Assembly: GCA_910584785.1 (NCBI GenBank)
Contig: CAJUDX010000068.1
Coordinates: 1 to 15,226, forward strand
DNA length: 15,226 nt
From: an uncultured Lachnospiraceae bacterium
GTDB lineage: Bacteria; Bacillota; Clostridia; Lachnospirales; Lachnospiraceae
Direction: 5' to 3'
Below, piece by piece: positions 1 to 7,118 of this stretch. Below the pieces are notes generated by a model. It was not told where the DNA came from, did no database searches, and was given only the letters and a program-made list of their open reading frames with translations. Within the stretch, counting starts at the first letter, position 1. The number at the start of each line of letters is the position of its first letter. Both the position numbers and the translations under genes were made by a program.

Positions 1-217
1 ATGTTTCATTGATGGGAAGGAGCACTTCTTTAAAAGAATAATCCGACTTTTTTTCCCACTCAATTTCCTCCAGGGAATGAACCTTCCCATACCGGACAAT
101 ATCCGTATCTGAAAAACAGCCCTCTCCTTCCATCCGCTTCGGCGCATACACATCCCACTGTCTGGCCCATTGTCCAAACAACCTTTCGGCATCTGCCTTA
201 AGTAACTGATAACCCAT
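1..217 (-). CDS. asrA: Anaerobic sulfite reductase subunit A (5' part only)
   Basis: Partial gene: 72 N-terminal codons are visible and the rest lies beyond the left edge. The translation starts MGYQLLKADAERLFGQW and carries three blocks I recognise from AsrA: YAPKR, a GEGCFSDTD segment followed by VRYG, and VLLPINET near the cut. AsrA is known as the iron-sulfur electron-transfer subunit of the NADH-dependent AsrABC complex, which reduces sulfite to sulfide in the cytoplasm; its cysteine clusters would be in the missing part. The ATG at 217 is preceded by AGGAG at a good distance (AAAGGAGAGGCT before ATG), which fixes the start. A Crp/Fnr-family regulator lies upstream on the same strand but is separated by a strong terminator, so asrA should have its own promoter in 218-370. 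Recognition is from conserved N-terminal blocks only. Confidence 0.8.
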   Translation of the reverse strand, partial: MGYQLLKADAERLFGQWARQWDVYAPKRMEGEGCFSDTDIVRYGKVHSLEEIEWEKKSDYSFKEVLLPINET

Positions 218-370
218 AGCCTCTCCTTTCTGCTTCTGTTCCTGGGTAAGTCATGCATTTTACAGCAGCATCGTTCTTGTCCAGCTTTTCTTTGTGCAAT
301 TTCACTTTAATTTTCTGCTTTTCCCAATTTTCTTTTGCGTTATTGACAATAGTTTATCAGGAAACAACAA

Positions 371-410
371 AAAAATCCGTGACATTGATCACAAAATGCC
401 ACGGATTTTT
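371..410 (-). terminator. Rho-independent terminator after the Crp/Fnr gene
   Basis: Positions 371-386 pair with 395-410: a 16-bp stem with a single G-U pair when read as minus-strand RNA, and an 8-nt loop. The core pairs are CCGTG with CACGG. On the minus strand the stem runs straight into seven T residues (375 down to 369), the classic intrinsic terminator form. It starts 77 nt after the regulator's stop codon and separates it from asrA. The plus strand also ends in a T run, so it could work in both directions, although no plus-strand gene enters it. The loop region contains a Crp-like palindrome, described separately. Confidence 0.85.
378..393. promoter_or_regulatory. Crp-like palindrome within the terminator hairpin
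   Basis: On the minus strand this reads TGTGA-TCAATG-TCACG, matching the Crp-type site TGTGA-N6-TCACA at nine of the ten defined positions. It sits between a Crp/Fnr-family gene and asrA. It lies wholly inside the hairpin of the 371-410 terminator, and much of its symmetry comes from that stem, so it may be coincidental. If real it would be more than 150 bp upstream of the asrA start, far for direct control. Confidence 0.25.
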
Positions 411-486
411 ACATCTGCTAAAAATACATTCTATTTCTGGTTTAACCAGGTTAAGAACTCAGTTATATTATTTTTATCGGCCATCC

Positions 487-1158
487 TTATGACCCAATTT
501 CCCCCGTCTTATAAAAATGCGACAGTTTTTCAGGATTCACAATCACAATCCTCTTTTTTCTCATCCGTATCAGCCCAAATTCCGTCAGGGTTTTACACAG
601 ACGGGAGGTGTTCTCCCTTGGTGCTCCCAGCATATCGGCAAGAAAGGTAATGGTCATATTAATATCAATCTCCAGTCCATGTTCCGTATTCTTCCCAAAA
701 TCCCGCGACAGCTTCCACAGCTTTGCCGCCAGCTTCCTTTCCATGTAAATGCTGCCCATGGTATTTTTCAGCTGATGCCCCATTCTCCAGAGTTTTCTCT
801 CCTGCGCCTCCAGTATTGCCTTTGTCAGTGAAAAATCTCTTTCCATCGCAGCAAGCAGCTTCACCGCCGGAAGGATGAACACCAGGCTTGTTTCTATTGT
901 TTCACAAAACAGGGAAGAATCATGGAAATTCAGCACATGCTCATTAAGCAGAGCACCCGATCCAAAGATAAAAATAATCTTACGCTTCCCCGTATGGGTT
1001 AAATTATAGACAATCGATTTACCTGAAATCTGAATATACACCGATTTCAGCGGCTCTTTCGCGCGGATCATAATACTTCCTTTGGGAAAATGTTCTGTCC
1101 TGCCCTCCTTAAACAGCCACTCCAGCGTATCCGGTTTAACTCCCTGAAATAATGCCAA
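487..1158 (-). CDS. Crp/Fnr-family transcriptional regulator
   Basis: About 223 residues. The N-terminal two thirds look like a cNMP-binding-type beta-roll (LFQGVKPDTLEWL opening, then KGSIMIRAKEPLKSVYIQISG), joined through a long helix to a C-terminal winged helix-turn-helix of the HTH_Crp_2 type (MTITFLADMLGAPRENTSRL, then LTEFGLIRMRKKRIVIVNPE). The N-terminal cysteine cluster of FNR is absent, so an FNR-type oxygen-sensing cluster is unlikely; the effector is not visible. It is the last gene before the terminator at 371-410, and the next gene is asrA, so control of sulfite reduction, as proposed for HcpR-type members, is a reasonable inference but unproven. The start is uncertain: no ATG lies in frame between the upstream stop (1198-1200) and the conserved domain. 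TTG at 1158 and ATT at 1167 (AAAAGGA just upstream) are the options, and an ATG with a good RBS at 1184 is out of frame. Confidence 0.85.
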   Translation of the reverse strand: MALFQGVKPDTLEWLFKEGRTEHFPKGSIMIRAKEPLKSVYIQISGKSIVYNLTHTGKRKIIFIFGSGALLNEHVLNFHDSSLFCETIETSLVFILPAVKLLAAMERDFSLTKAILEAQERKLWRMGHQLKNTMGSIYMERKLAAKLWKLSRDFGKNTEHGLEIDINMTITFLADMLGAPRENTSRLCKTLTEFGLIRMRKKRIVIVNPEKLSHFYKTGEIGS

Positions 1159-1236
1159 ACAGGCAATGGATTCCTTTTCTTCATCTCTTCCTCTGCACTA
1201 TATCCTGTCTGAAAATATCAATCCCATACCGGAAAA

Positions 1237-2217
1237 TTATGATAAAAGTTCCCGGTACACACGAAGCACATTTCCGTAAAATACCTTTTCAATCTCTCCC
1301 GTGGTAAACCCATCCTTCTCCATTGCCTGTGCTAACAGCTGCATCCCGGAGGCATCCTGAAATTCCACAGGATTATCAAACCCGTCAAAATCCGAACCCA
1401 GGCCAATCACATCAATTCCCCCGACCTTCTTCATATGCCGCAGATGGCGCAGGATATCTTCTATCCCAGACACCCTGTTCTGCCCGGTCCGCCCCTCCGC
1501 TAAAAACTCTATATAATAATTCAGACCAGCTACACCGCCCCGCTCAGCCAGCTTTTTTATATGCTCATCGGTTAAATTCCTAAGGTGAGGTGCAATGGCG
1601 CGGCAGTTGGAATGGCTGGCAACCAGAGGCTTTTTCGTATAGTAAAACACATCATCAATCCCATCATCGTTTAAATGGGAAATATCTACAATCATCCCCA
1701 GCCTTTCCATCTCCTCCAGAAAAGTAATCCCTTTCTCCGTTAAGCCGTACCTTCCTCGACAAAGGTCATCTTCTTTTGTCCGGTTCGGAAATCCCAGTTC
1801 ATTTGCATGATTCCATGTCAGTGTCATCATCCGCACACCCAATTCATATAAGATCCGAAGCAGCGCAGGTTCTCCCTGGCAGATTCCTCCCTCTTCTGCA
1901 GTAAGAAGTGCCGACATCCTTTTCTTTTCCCAGTTTTCATCAATTTCCTTCCAATTTCTTACGATGCTGATTTTCTCCGGGTAAGCCCTTAACAGCTGAA
2001 AGAAGGTGTCTGCCTGCTGCATACATTCAAGAAAAGGGGTATCCGTTTTCTTCAAATGAACAAACATCGCAAAATTCTGAAGCCCGTAGCCGCCCTTTTC
2101 CATTTTTTCAAGGCTTACCTCCAGATCATTTTCAAGAATCGAAACCTTCTCTCCCTGCCTCTGTCTCTGCGAAAGCACGGAAATCGTATCGCAATGCATA
2201 TCAACTACCCTTACCAT
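1237..2217 (-). CDS. Membrane dipeptidase (peptidase family M19)
   Basis: 326 residues, the normal size for bacterial M19 dipeptidases, which are two-zinc enzymes hydrolysing dipeptides (some act on D-amino acid dipeptides or beta-lactams). The family's metal ligands can be placed by comparison with renal dipeptidase: His8 and Asp10 (VDMHCDT), Glu109 (TAEEGG, bridging), His181 (VDISHL) and His202 (VASHSN), and the catalytic-site Asp276 in GLGSDFDGF. No signal peptide or membrane segment is visible, so a cytoplasmic enzyme is expected despite the family name. I chose ATG 2217, with GGAGG seven bases upstream, over an in-frame GTG at 2241. The RBS overlaps the end of the HAD phosphatase gene, whose stop lies only 2 nt before this start, which suggests translational coupling. 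Substrate unknown. Confidence 0.92.
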   Translation of the reverse strand: MVRVVDMHCDTISVLSQRQRQGEKVSILENDLEVSLEKMEKGGYGLQNFAMFVHLKKTDTPFLECMQQADTFFQLLRAYPEKISIVRNWKEIDENWEKKRMSALLTAEEGGICQGEPALLRILYELGVRMMTLTWNHANELGFPNRTKEDDLCRGRYGLTEKGITFLEEMERLGMIVDISHLNDDGIDDVFYYTKKPLVASHSNCRAIAPHLRNLTDEHIKKLAERGGVAGLNYYIEFLAEGRTGQNRVSGIEDILRHLRHMKKVGGIDVIGLGSDFDGFDNPVEFQDASGMQLLAQAMEKDGFTTGEIEKVFYGNVLRVYRELLS

Positions 2218-2219
2218 CT

Positions 2220-2885
2220 TTATTCCTCCAGCAATTCCCAATAATTTTCTATTATCCCGTCCGCCAGAGCTTCTTTCTCCTGGCGCATCTCTCTGGAAAA
2301 CGCATCCTCCACGGCAAATACGGTCATCCCTGCCGCCTTCCCCGCCACAATTCCCGCAGGCACATCTTCAAATACCAGGCAGTCCTCCGGCTTCACGCCA
2401 AGCCGCTTTGCCGCCTCCAGGTAAACATCCGGCGCAGGTTTTCCCATCGCCACCTCACAGCCTGTAGTAATATTAGAAAAATACCCGCAGATTCCCAGGG
2501 AAGTCAGCACGGCATCCACCATCTCCCGCCCGTTGCTGGTAGCAATTCCCATCGCTATTCCCCTGCGCCCTGCATCTTCCAGAAATTCCCTTGCCCCATC
2601 CTTTAATGGAACTTCACTCCGGTACTTATCAATCGACATCCTCACCCAATCTGCCTTAATCTCTTCGATGGAATCCTGAATCTGAAAACGCTCCTTAAAG
2701 TATACTGCTGTTTCCGTAAAACTCATTCCCTCAATCACCTTCTGCAAATCCGGCGGACAATTATAGCCAAACCGCCCCAAATACTCGATATCGATCGCTT
2801 TCCACATCCACATCGAATCAACCAGCGTCCCGTCCAGGTCAAAAATAATCGCCTTTTTTTCTGTCCAAATCGCTTTTTTATCCAT
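2220..2885 (-). CDS. HAD-superfamily phosphatase (beta-phosphoglucomutase-like subgroup)
   Basis: 221 residues. Motif I is FDLDGTLVDS with nucleophile Asp16 and acid/base Asp18; motif II is the serine in GIATSNG; motif III/IV is GKPAPDVYLEAAKRLG followed by CLVFEDVPAGIVAGKAAGM. The helical cap between residues 20 and 90 places it in subfamily I with beta-phosphoglucomutase and pseudouridine-5'-phosphatase-like enzymes. It should remove phosphate from a small phosphorylated sugar, nucleotide or similar metabolite, but the substrate cannot be read from sequence. ATG 2885 is preceded by AAAGGGGAAGAT. A GTG at 2951 would add 22 residues ahead of an already complete domain and is less likely. It sits between the RsuA-type gene and the dipeptidase in one leftward series, nearly touching the latter. 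Confidence 0.9.
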   Translation of the reverse strand: MDKKAIWTEKKAIIFDLDGTLVDSMWMWKAIDIEYLGRFGYNCPPDLQKVIEGMSFTETAVYFKERFQIQDSIEEIKADWVRMSIDKYRSEVPLKDGAREFLEDAGRRGIAMGIATSNGREMVDAVLTSLGICGYFSNITTGCEVAMGKPAPDVYLEAAKRLGVKPEDCLVFEDVPAGIVAGKAAGMTVFAVEDAFSREMRQEKEALADGIIENYWELLEE

Positions 2886-2953
2886 ATCTTCCCCTTTCTT
2901 CTTCCCTTTCGTTATCAGGATCACCTGACTGCCCTCTTCTTTGTTTTGCACTG

Positions 2954-3661
2954 CTACACTACCCCCAGATCCTGTTTCTCCTCCTTAGTCAATGCCCGGT
3001 ATTCCCCTGGCACAAGATTTTTATCCAAAACAAGTGTTCCCATCGAAATCCTCTTTAAATAGACTACCCGGCAGCCCAGAACCTCCATCATCCTCTTGAC
3101 CTGATGGTATTTTCCCTCCCGTATTGTTAGACGGATTTCCTGGTCGGATAAGATTTCCAGCCTGCCAGGAAGCGTCGGCGTCCCGTCTTCCAGCACCAGC
3201 CCCTTTTTTACCCTCTCCGCACTGTCCGCAGGAAGCTTTCCCTCTATCCTGACAATATAAATCTTATCCACATGATTCTTCGGCGATAAAAGCCTGTGGG
3301 CTAAGTCGCCATCATTAGTAATTAAAAGTAAGCCTTCAGTATCCACATCCAGACGCCCGACCGGGAACAGATCCTTCCGCTTTGCTTTTCTAATCAGACT
3401 AACCACCGTGGGATAGCGACCATCCTCCGTAGCTGAAACCACCCCCTGCGGCTTGTTCAGCATCCAGTATTCAAACGCTGTATATTGAACATATTTTCCA
3501 TCCACTTCAATACAATCCTGTTCCAGTTCAATTTTTCTCTCACTCTTCTTTTCTATCTGCCCATTGACCAAAATCCGTCCCTTCCTTGCCATCTCCTTAA
3601 TCTGGCTTCTGGAAGCAATACCCATTTCTCCTAAATATTTATCTAAACGCATCTGCGCCAT
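2954..3661 (-). CDS. RsuA/RluB-family rRNA pseudouridine synthase
   Basis: 235 residues. An N-terminal S4 RNA-binding domain (residues 1-60, RLDKYLGEMGIASRSQIKEM) is followed by the RsuA-type catalytic domain. The signature GRLDVDTEGLLLITNDG at about 102-118 contains the expected catalytic Asp105, and the C-terminal RNA-contact motif REGKYHQVKRMMEVLG is intact. Enzymes of this family convert a uridine of 16S rRNA (RsuA) or 23S rRNA (RluB/E/F) to pseudouridine; which one cannot be decided here, though the lack of a long C-terminal tail favours the RsuA/RluF side. The ATG at 3661 has AAAGGA seven bases upstream. It follows the rRNA m5C methyltransferase gene by 55 nt, giving a pair of ribosome-modification genes. 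Confidence 0.93.
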   Translation of the reverse strand: MAQMRLDKYLGEMGIASRSQIKEMARKGRILVNGQIEKKSERKIELEQDCIEVDGKYVQYTAFEYWMLNKPQGVVSATEDGRYPTVVSLIRKAKRKDLFPVGRLDVDTEGLLLITNDGDLAHRLLSPKNHVDKIYIVRIEGKLPADSAERVKKGLVLEDGTPTLPGRLEILSDQEIRLTIREGKYHQVKRMMEVLGCRVVYLKRISMGTLVLDKNLVPGEYRALTKEEKQDLGVV

Positions 3662-3716
3662 TCTTCGTTCCTTTCTGTAAAATGCTCAAATCCAGCACTT
3701 GATTTTTCCGATCTTC

Positions 3717-5222
3717 TCACCCTAAAAAACGCCAGCCTGCACAATACTTATTTTTTAACACATTTCCCATTCCCTTCGCCCATCCCAGCGGAAAACCTCC
3801 CTCCAGGCAAACCAGGCACCATCCCTTTCTTTCTCCCTCATCTTCCTTCAGCGTCACCGTTTCCCCCTTCAAATAGCGAACCACCCTCTCATCTCCACGC
3901 AAAAAACAAATCGTCCTTTTAAATTCGTCCTCCCGCAGACACATAGCAAGAGCCTGACCTGGTTCAAATCGTCCATTCTTCACTTCGCCCAGAAGCAACC
4001 CTGTGCGCAAAAAGCGAAGCCGCACACCCTCCGGGAAATCCTCAGGCAAGTAATACATTCTCCCCTGCAGCAGCCGTATCCTTGAAGGCTCAAACTTCAC
4101 CCGCAAATCCTTCTTAAACGCTTCCCAATCACCAAACGCCCGACCTTCCCCCTTCTTTTCTTTCCCTAAATCTCCGTCTGGTCTTTCATCTTTTTCCATC
4201 CTTGTCTTTCCTGTCCTTTGGCGCGGCCTTTCTGCTGCTAAATTCCAGGCATTGTTTTTTGGCCTATATTCCTGTCTTTCTCCACCTTCCTGTTTTTCTT
4301 CACTTCCTTCCCCCTTGTTTTTCTTCCTTAACAGAGCGATAAAATGACCTTCGCCGCCAATGCGATGCGGAAACAGCCTAAGAACCCCCAGAACTCCAAA
4401 GCCACCCGCCGCACCTGGAAAAAGCGGCAGAGGAACAACCTCCATTTCCTTTTCTTCCCCGCACAAAAAGGTAATATTTTCCTCATTTTCCCGAACGGAA
4501 AACGTACAGGTAGAATACAGCAGCAGCCCGCCAGGAGCTAAAAGCTTAACTGCCTCCAGTAAAATCTTCCTTTGAAGCGGGCAATAATACTCTGGTCCCC
4601 TCTCCATCCAGTCAGTCACCATGCCCGGCTCTCTGCGAAACATCCCCTCACCCGAACAGGGAGCATCCACCAAAATCTTTGTAAAAAACCCAGGCAAAGC
4701 CTCTGCCAAGCGCTCCGGTGCCTCACTTGTTACGCAGCTATTGGTAATCCCGAAAAGCTCCAAATTCTTAAGCAGCGCCATTGACCGGGAATGGCTGATA
4801 TCATTGGCAAACAAAATTCCCTCGCCCTTTAATTTCACTCCAAGCTCCGTCGCCTTCCCGCCAGGCGCCGCGCACAAATCCAGCACCCGATCTCCGGGCT
4901 TAACCGGGAGCAGGCTGGCAGGCGTCATAGCACTTGGCTCCTGCAGATAATAAAGTCCTGCATAATAATCTGCGTCCTTAGAAGCCGTCCACGAGGAATC
5001 ATACCAGTATCCGTTTCCAATCCAGGGAACCTTCTTAAGTCCATGCATCCCCTGATGCCTTTGGAAAAACGTCTCCCCGCTTATTTTTTTCTCATTTACC
5101 CTGAGCCCCCGGTTCCATTCCCGGTCGAACGACGCCAGATACTGCGCCATTTCCTCTTCCCCCAAAAGCCCTTCCATCTCCTCCAGAAACGCCCTGGGAA
5201 GCCTCTCTATTTGCTCTGCCAT
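3717..5222 (-). CDS. RsmF-like rRNA cytosine-5 methyltransferase (NOL1/NOP2/sun family)
   Basis: 501 residues. The Rossmann methyltransferase core carries the SAM-binding motif LDLCAAPGGK (114-123), the motif IV sequence VDAPCSGEGMFR with Cys189, and motif VI STCTFS with Cys239, the expected nucleophile. The GEGMFR form is typical of RsmF/YebU-type 16S rRNA methyltransferases. A highly charged, low-complexity linker (about 300-365, rich in K, E, G and R) leads to a C-terminal part ending in GWAKGMGNVLKNKY, consistent with the RsmF C-terminal and PUA-like RNA-binding domains. The target base is not predictable with certainty. I chose ATG 5222 because AGAGGA lies six bases upstream; the in-frame ATG at 5246 has no RBS. 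It follows the M23 peptidase gene by 29 nt. Confidence 0.92.
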   Translation of the reverse strand: MAEQIERLPRAFLEEMEGLLGEEEMAQYLASFDREWNRGLRVNEKKISGETFFQRHQGMHGLKKVPWIGNGYWYDSSWTASKDADYYAGLYYLQEPSAMTPASLLPVKPGDRVLDLCAAPGGKATELGVKLKGEGILFANDISHSRSMALLKNLELFGITNSCVTSEAPERLAEALPGFFTKILVDAPCSGEGMFRREPGMVTDWMERGPEYYCPLQRKILLEAVKLLAPGGLLLYSTCTFSVRENEENITFLCGEEKEMEVVPLPLFPGAAGGFGVLGVLRLFPHRIGGEGHFIALLRKKNKGEGSEEKQEGGERQEYRPKNNAWNLAAERPRQRTGKTRMEKDERPDGDLGKEKKGEGRAFGDWEAFKKDLRVKFEPSRIRLLQGRMYYLPEDFPEGVRLRFLRTGLLLGEVKNGRFEPGQALAMCLREDEFKRTICFLRGDERVVRYLKGETVTLKEDEGERKGWCLVCLEGGFPLGWAKGMGNVLKNKYCAGWRFLG

Positions 5223-5251
5223 CGATTTTCCTCTCTTTTTCTGCATTTATC

Positions 5252-6097
5252 TCAATAATCCGCCTGCCGGATAAATCTCTCGCTATAGCGCAGAACCCAA
5301 TATGGATTCACGCTTAATTCCTCATAATGATCGGTCTTAAGATAAATTCCCAAATGCAGGTGCACATCAAAGTTTCCCACCGTTCCCTCCTGCACCCCAT
5401 ACCCGGAATCACCCATATAACCAAGCAGCATTCCCGGCTCTACCTTCTCTCCGACTTCCCATTCCTTTGCATAGCGGTAAAGATGGGCATAATAAAAATA
5501 AGCCCCGGAGGGCGCCCGAATCCCAATCCTCCATCCGCCCTTTTCCAGCCATCCCACCTTCTCCACCACGCCCCCTGTCATGGAAAGAACCGGATAAAAT
5601 CCCCTTGGCCGGGAAGCCCCCATAATATCGCATCCCTCATGCCTTCTCTCCCCGCCGTAACTGCGCGGATCGCCAAACCCGTCGGCATAGTCCACAAACG
5701 GCGTCCCTTCCCGCATGGACACAGGCACAGGAAAACAATAAATATCCGAAAAAACCATCGCATAGCTATTCCTCAGCTTTTGAAATTCCACTGGCTTTTG
5801 CTGGCGGATTTCCTTTTCCCAGACCTTCCAGTCGGCAAGCTCCCTTACCTTAACCTCCCGCAAATCGTACTGTTTTTTGACCATACAGGCTGCTATCCGG
5901 TCAAAATCCAGCTCATCTTCCGCCAAAAAAATCTCCCCCAAATCCAGGCTGCGAAACTCCTCAGACTCCCAGGTATATGCGTTTAACTGGAAATAATCAG
6001 GATTATTTAAAAAATAATTGGTCAGTGTCATCTGATAGGCCGACATAAACAGTATTGATATCCAAATCCAAAGCATATGTATAACCAGCCTCCACAT
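5252..6097 (-). CDS. Membrane-anchored M23 (LytM-type) peptidase
   Basis: About 281 residues. A hydrophobic segment near the N terminus (LVIHMLWIWISILFMSAY, residues 4-21) should anchor the protein with the rest outside the membrane. Residues 25-120 have no domain I recognise. The C-terminal half is an M23 zinc metallopeptidase with all ligands and catalytic residues: His153 and Asp157 (RRHEGCD), His205 (YYAHLY) and HLH at 246-248 (VHLHLG), so it should be active in cutting peptidoglycan cross-bridges. The start is uncertain: ATG 6097 gives the best anchor but lacks a clear RBS, ATG 6076 has GGAGG twelve bases upstream, and TTG 6106 is also open. It is divergent from ylbJ. SpoIIQ-type sporulation proteins share this architecture and size, but I see no specific similarity, so a sporulation role is only a guess. 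Confidence 0.85.
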   Translation of the reverse strand: MWRLVIHMLWIWISILFMSAYQMTLTNYFLNNPDYFQLNAYTWESEEFRSLDLGEIFLAEDELDFDRIAACMVKKQYDLREVKVRELADWKVWEKEIRQQKPVEFQKLRNSYAMVFSDIYCFPVPVSMREGTPFVDYADGFGDPRSYGGERRHEGCDIMGASRPRGFYPVLSMTGGVVEKVGWLEKGGWRIGIRAPSGAYFYYAHLYRYAKEWEVGEKVEPGMLLGYMGDSGYGVQEGTVGNFDVHLHLGIYLKTDHYEELSVNPYWVLRYSERFIRQADY

Positions 6098-6102
6098 ATA
6101 TT
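6073..6102 (+). promoter_or_regulatory. Candidate sigma-E promoter of ylbJ
   Basis: GCATATG (6073-6079) and CATATATT (6095-6102) are separated by 15 bp. They resemble the mother-cell sigma-E consensus KMATATT / CATACANT at six of seven and seven of eight positions. Transcription would begin near 6110, leaving a leader of about 34 nt that includes the GGTGGAG ribosome binding site. ylbJ of Bacillus subtilis belongs to the sigma-E regulon, which makes the match meaningful. The region is AT-rich, so chance similarity is possible. Confidence 0.4.
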
Positions 6103-6143
6103 GCAATAACTATATATACGCCCTCCAGGTGGAGAAAAACGCC

Positions 6144-7118
6144 ATGAAACATAAAAAAATTTTCCGCTTCCTTCTTACCCTGTGCTTTCTGCTGCTCCTT
6201 ATCTTCCCTTCCCTGTCCTTAGAAGGTGCAAGAAAAGGGCTGATTTTATGGTATCACACAGTACTCCCTACCCTGCTGCCCTTTATGATCTGCATGAACC
6301 TTATGGTCAGCTTTGGGGCCGTCCATCTCCTTGCTGCCCCCATTGCCCCGATTACCCGAAAACTCTTTGGCCTTTCTCCGTCTGGCAGCTTTGTCCTGCT
6401 GAGCGGTATGCTCTGCGGCTATCCCATGGGCGCAAAAAACTGCAGTGATTTTTTGGACAATGCACACCTGTCTCTGTCGGAAGCCCGGTGTCTCTACGCC
6501 GTCAGCAGCTTCCCCAGCCCCATGTTTTTAGCAGGCTACATGATGAACATGGTGAATTTCGGTGCTCAGCCTCTTACCAGCCCTCTTCCCCTGTGGAAAA
6601 TGGCGGCAGCCATCTACCTTCCGGCAATTCCCCTGTTTTTTCTCTCCAAAGCCGTCTATTGCCCGCACTGTCTTCCTTCCTCCCCTGCCGCAAACCATGC
6701 AGCAGGCGATTCCGCAGCACAACCGTCCCAGCTATCCGTCTCTCCTTCGCTTTCCCTGGACGAGGCCCTTCTTTCTTCAATGGAAGTTATGGTCAAAATC
6801 GGCGGCTATATTATGCTGTTTTCTATCCTTGCCGCCTTTATCCGCCGCCTGCCCATCCCCTGCGCACTGCCAACTGCCCTTCTTATCACCATCGCAGAGA
6901 TGACTACGGGAATTGAATACGCCTCGCTCAACTTTTCCGGTCTGCGGCGGGCGCTTATCATTTGCTTTGGCGGCGCATTTGGCGGTCTGTCCGGCGCATT
7001 TCAGGTGCACAGTGTAACAAAAAATGCCGGACTGTCTATCCGGCATTACCTGTTCTGGAAAACGGTACACGGCCTGCTGGCGGTTATCGTCCTTGCTCTT
7101 CTGACCGGCCCCCGTTAA
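6144..7118 (+). CDS. ylbJ: Sporulation integral membrane protein YlbJ
   Basis: 324 residues, mostly hydrophobic, with several membrane spans, starting with residues 6-22 (IFRFLLTLCFLLLLIF). The recognisable family blocks are GARKGLILWYHTVLPTLLPF (28-47) and SGMLCGYPMGAKNC (87-100), close to the SGYPAGAK signature of YlbJ, then SSFPSPMFLAGY. YlbJ is needed in Bacillus for heat-resistant spores and acts in the mother cell; its transport or structural activity is not established. The ATG at 6144 is nine bases after GGTGGAG; the upstream GTG at 6129 overlaps that RBS and is unlikely. It is close to rsmD and coaD, as in Bacillus, but here on the opposite strand, with its 3' end overlapping the neighbouring coiled-coil gene by 35 bp. 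Its coding sequence also holds the terminator of that convergent operon. Confidence 0.85.
   Translation: MKHKKIFRFLLTLCFLLLLIFPSLSLEGARKGLILWYHTVLPTLLPFMICMNLMVSFGAVHLLAAPIAPITRKLFGLSPSGSFVLLSGMLCGYPMGAKNCSDFLDNAHLSLSEARCLYAVSSFPSPMFLAGYMMNMVNFGAQPLTSPLPLWKMAAAIYLPAIPLFFLSKAVYCPHCLPSSPAANHAAGDSAAQPSQLSVSPSLSLDEALLSSMEVMVKIGGYIMLFSILAAFIRRLPIPCALPTALLITIAEMTTGIEYASLNFSGLRRALIICFGGAFGGLSGAFQVHSVTKNAGLSIRHYLFWKTVHGLLAVIVLALLTGPR
7016..7047 (-). terminator. Terminator of the rsmD-coaD-coiled-coil operon, inside ylbJ
   Basis: A perfect 9-bp stem (7023-7031 with 7039-7047, AATGCCGGA / TCCGGCATT) with a 7-nt loop is followed on the minus strand by TTTTTTGTT. It begins 36 nt after the stop codon of the leftward coiled-coil gene, exactly where its intrinsic terminator is expected. 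It lies within the ylbJ reading frame, encoding roughly NAGLSIRH there. On the plus strand no T run follows, so ylbJ transcription should pass. Confidence 0.8.

Noticed and set aside
294..650. Plus-strand frames at 253-650
   Set aside because: They run through the asrA-regulator gap and the antisense of the Crp/Fnr gene, include the terminator hairpin, and lack ribosome binding sites.
5327..5986. 219-codon plus-strand frame opposite the M23 peptidase gene
   Set aside because: The minus frame encodes a clear M23 domain with all metal ligands; the plus frame is a shadow without family resemblance or ribosome binding site.
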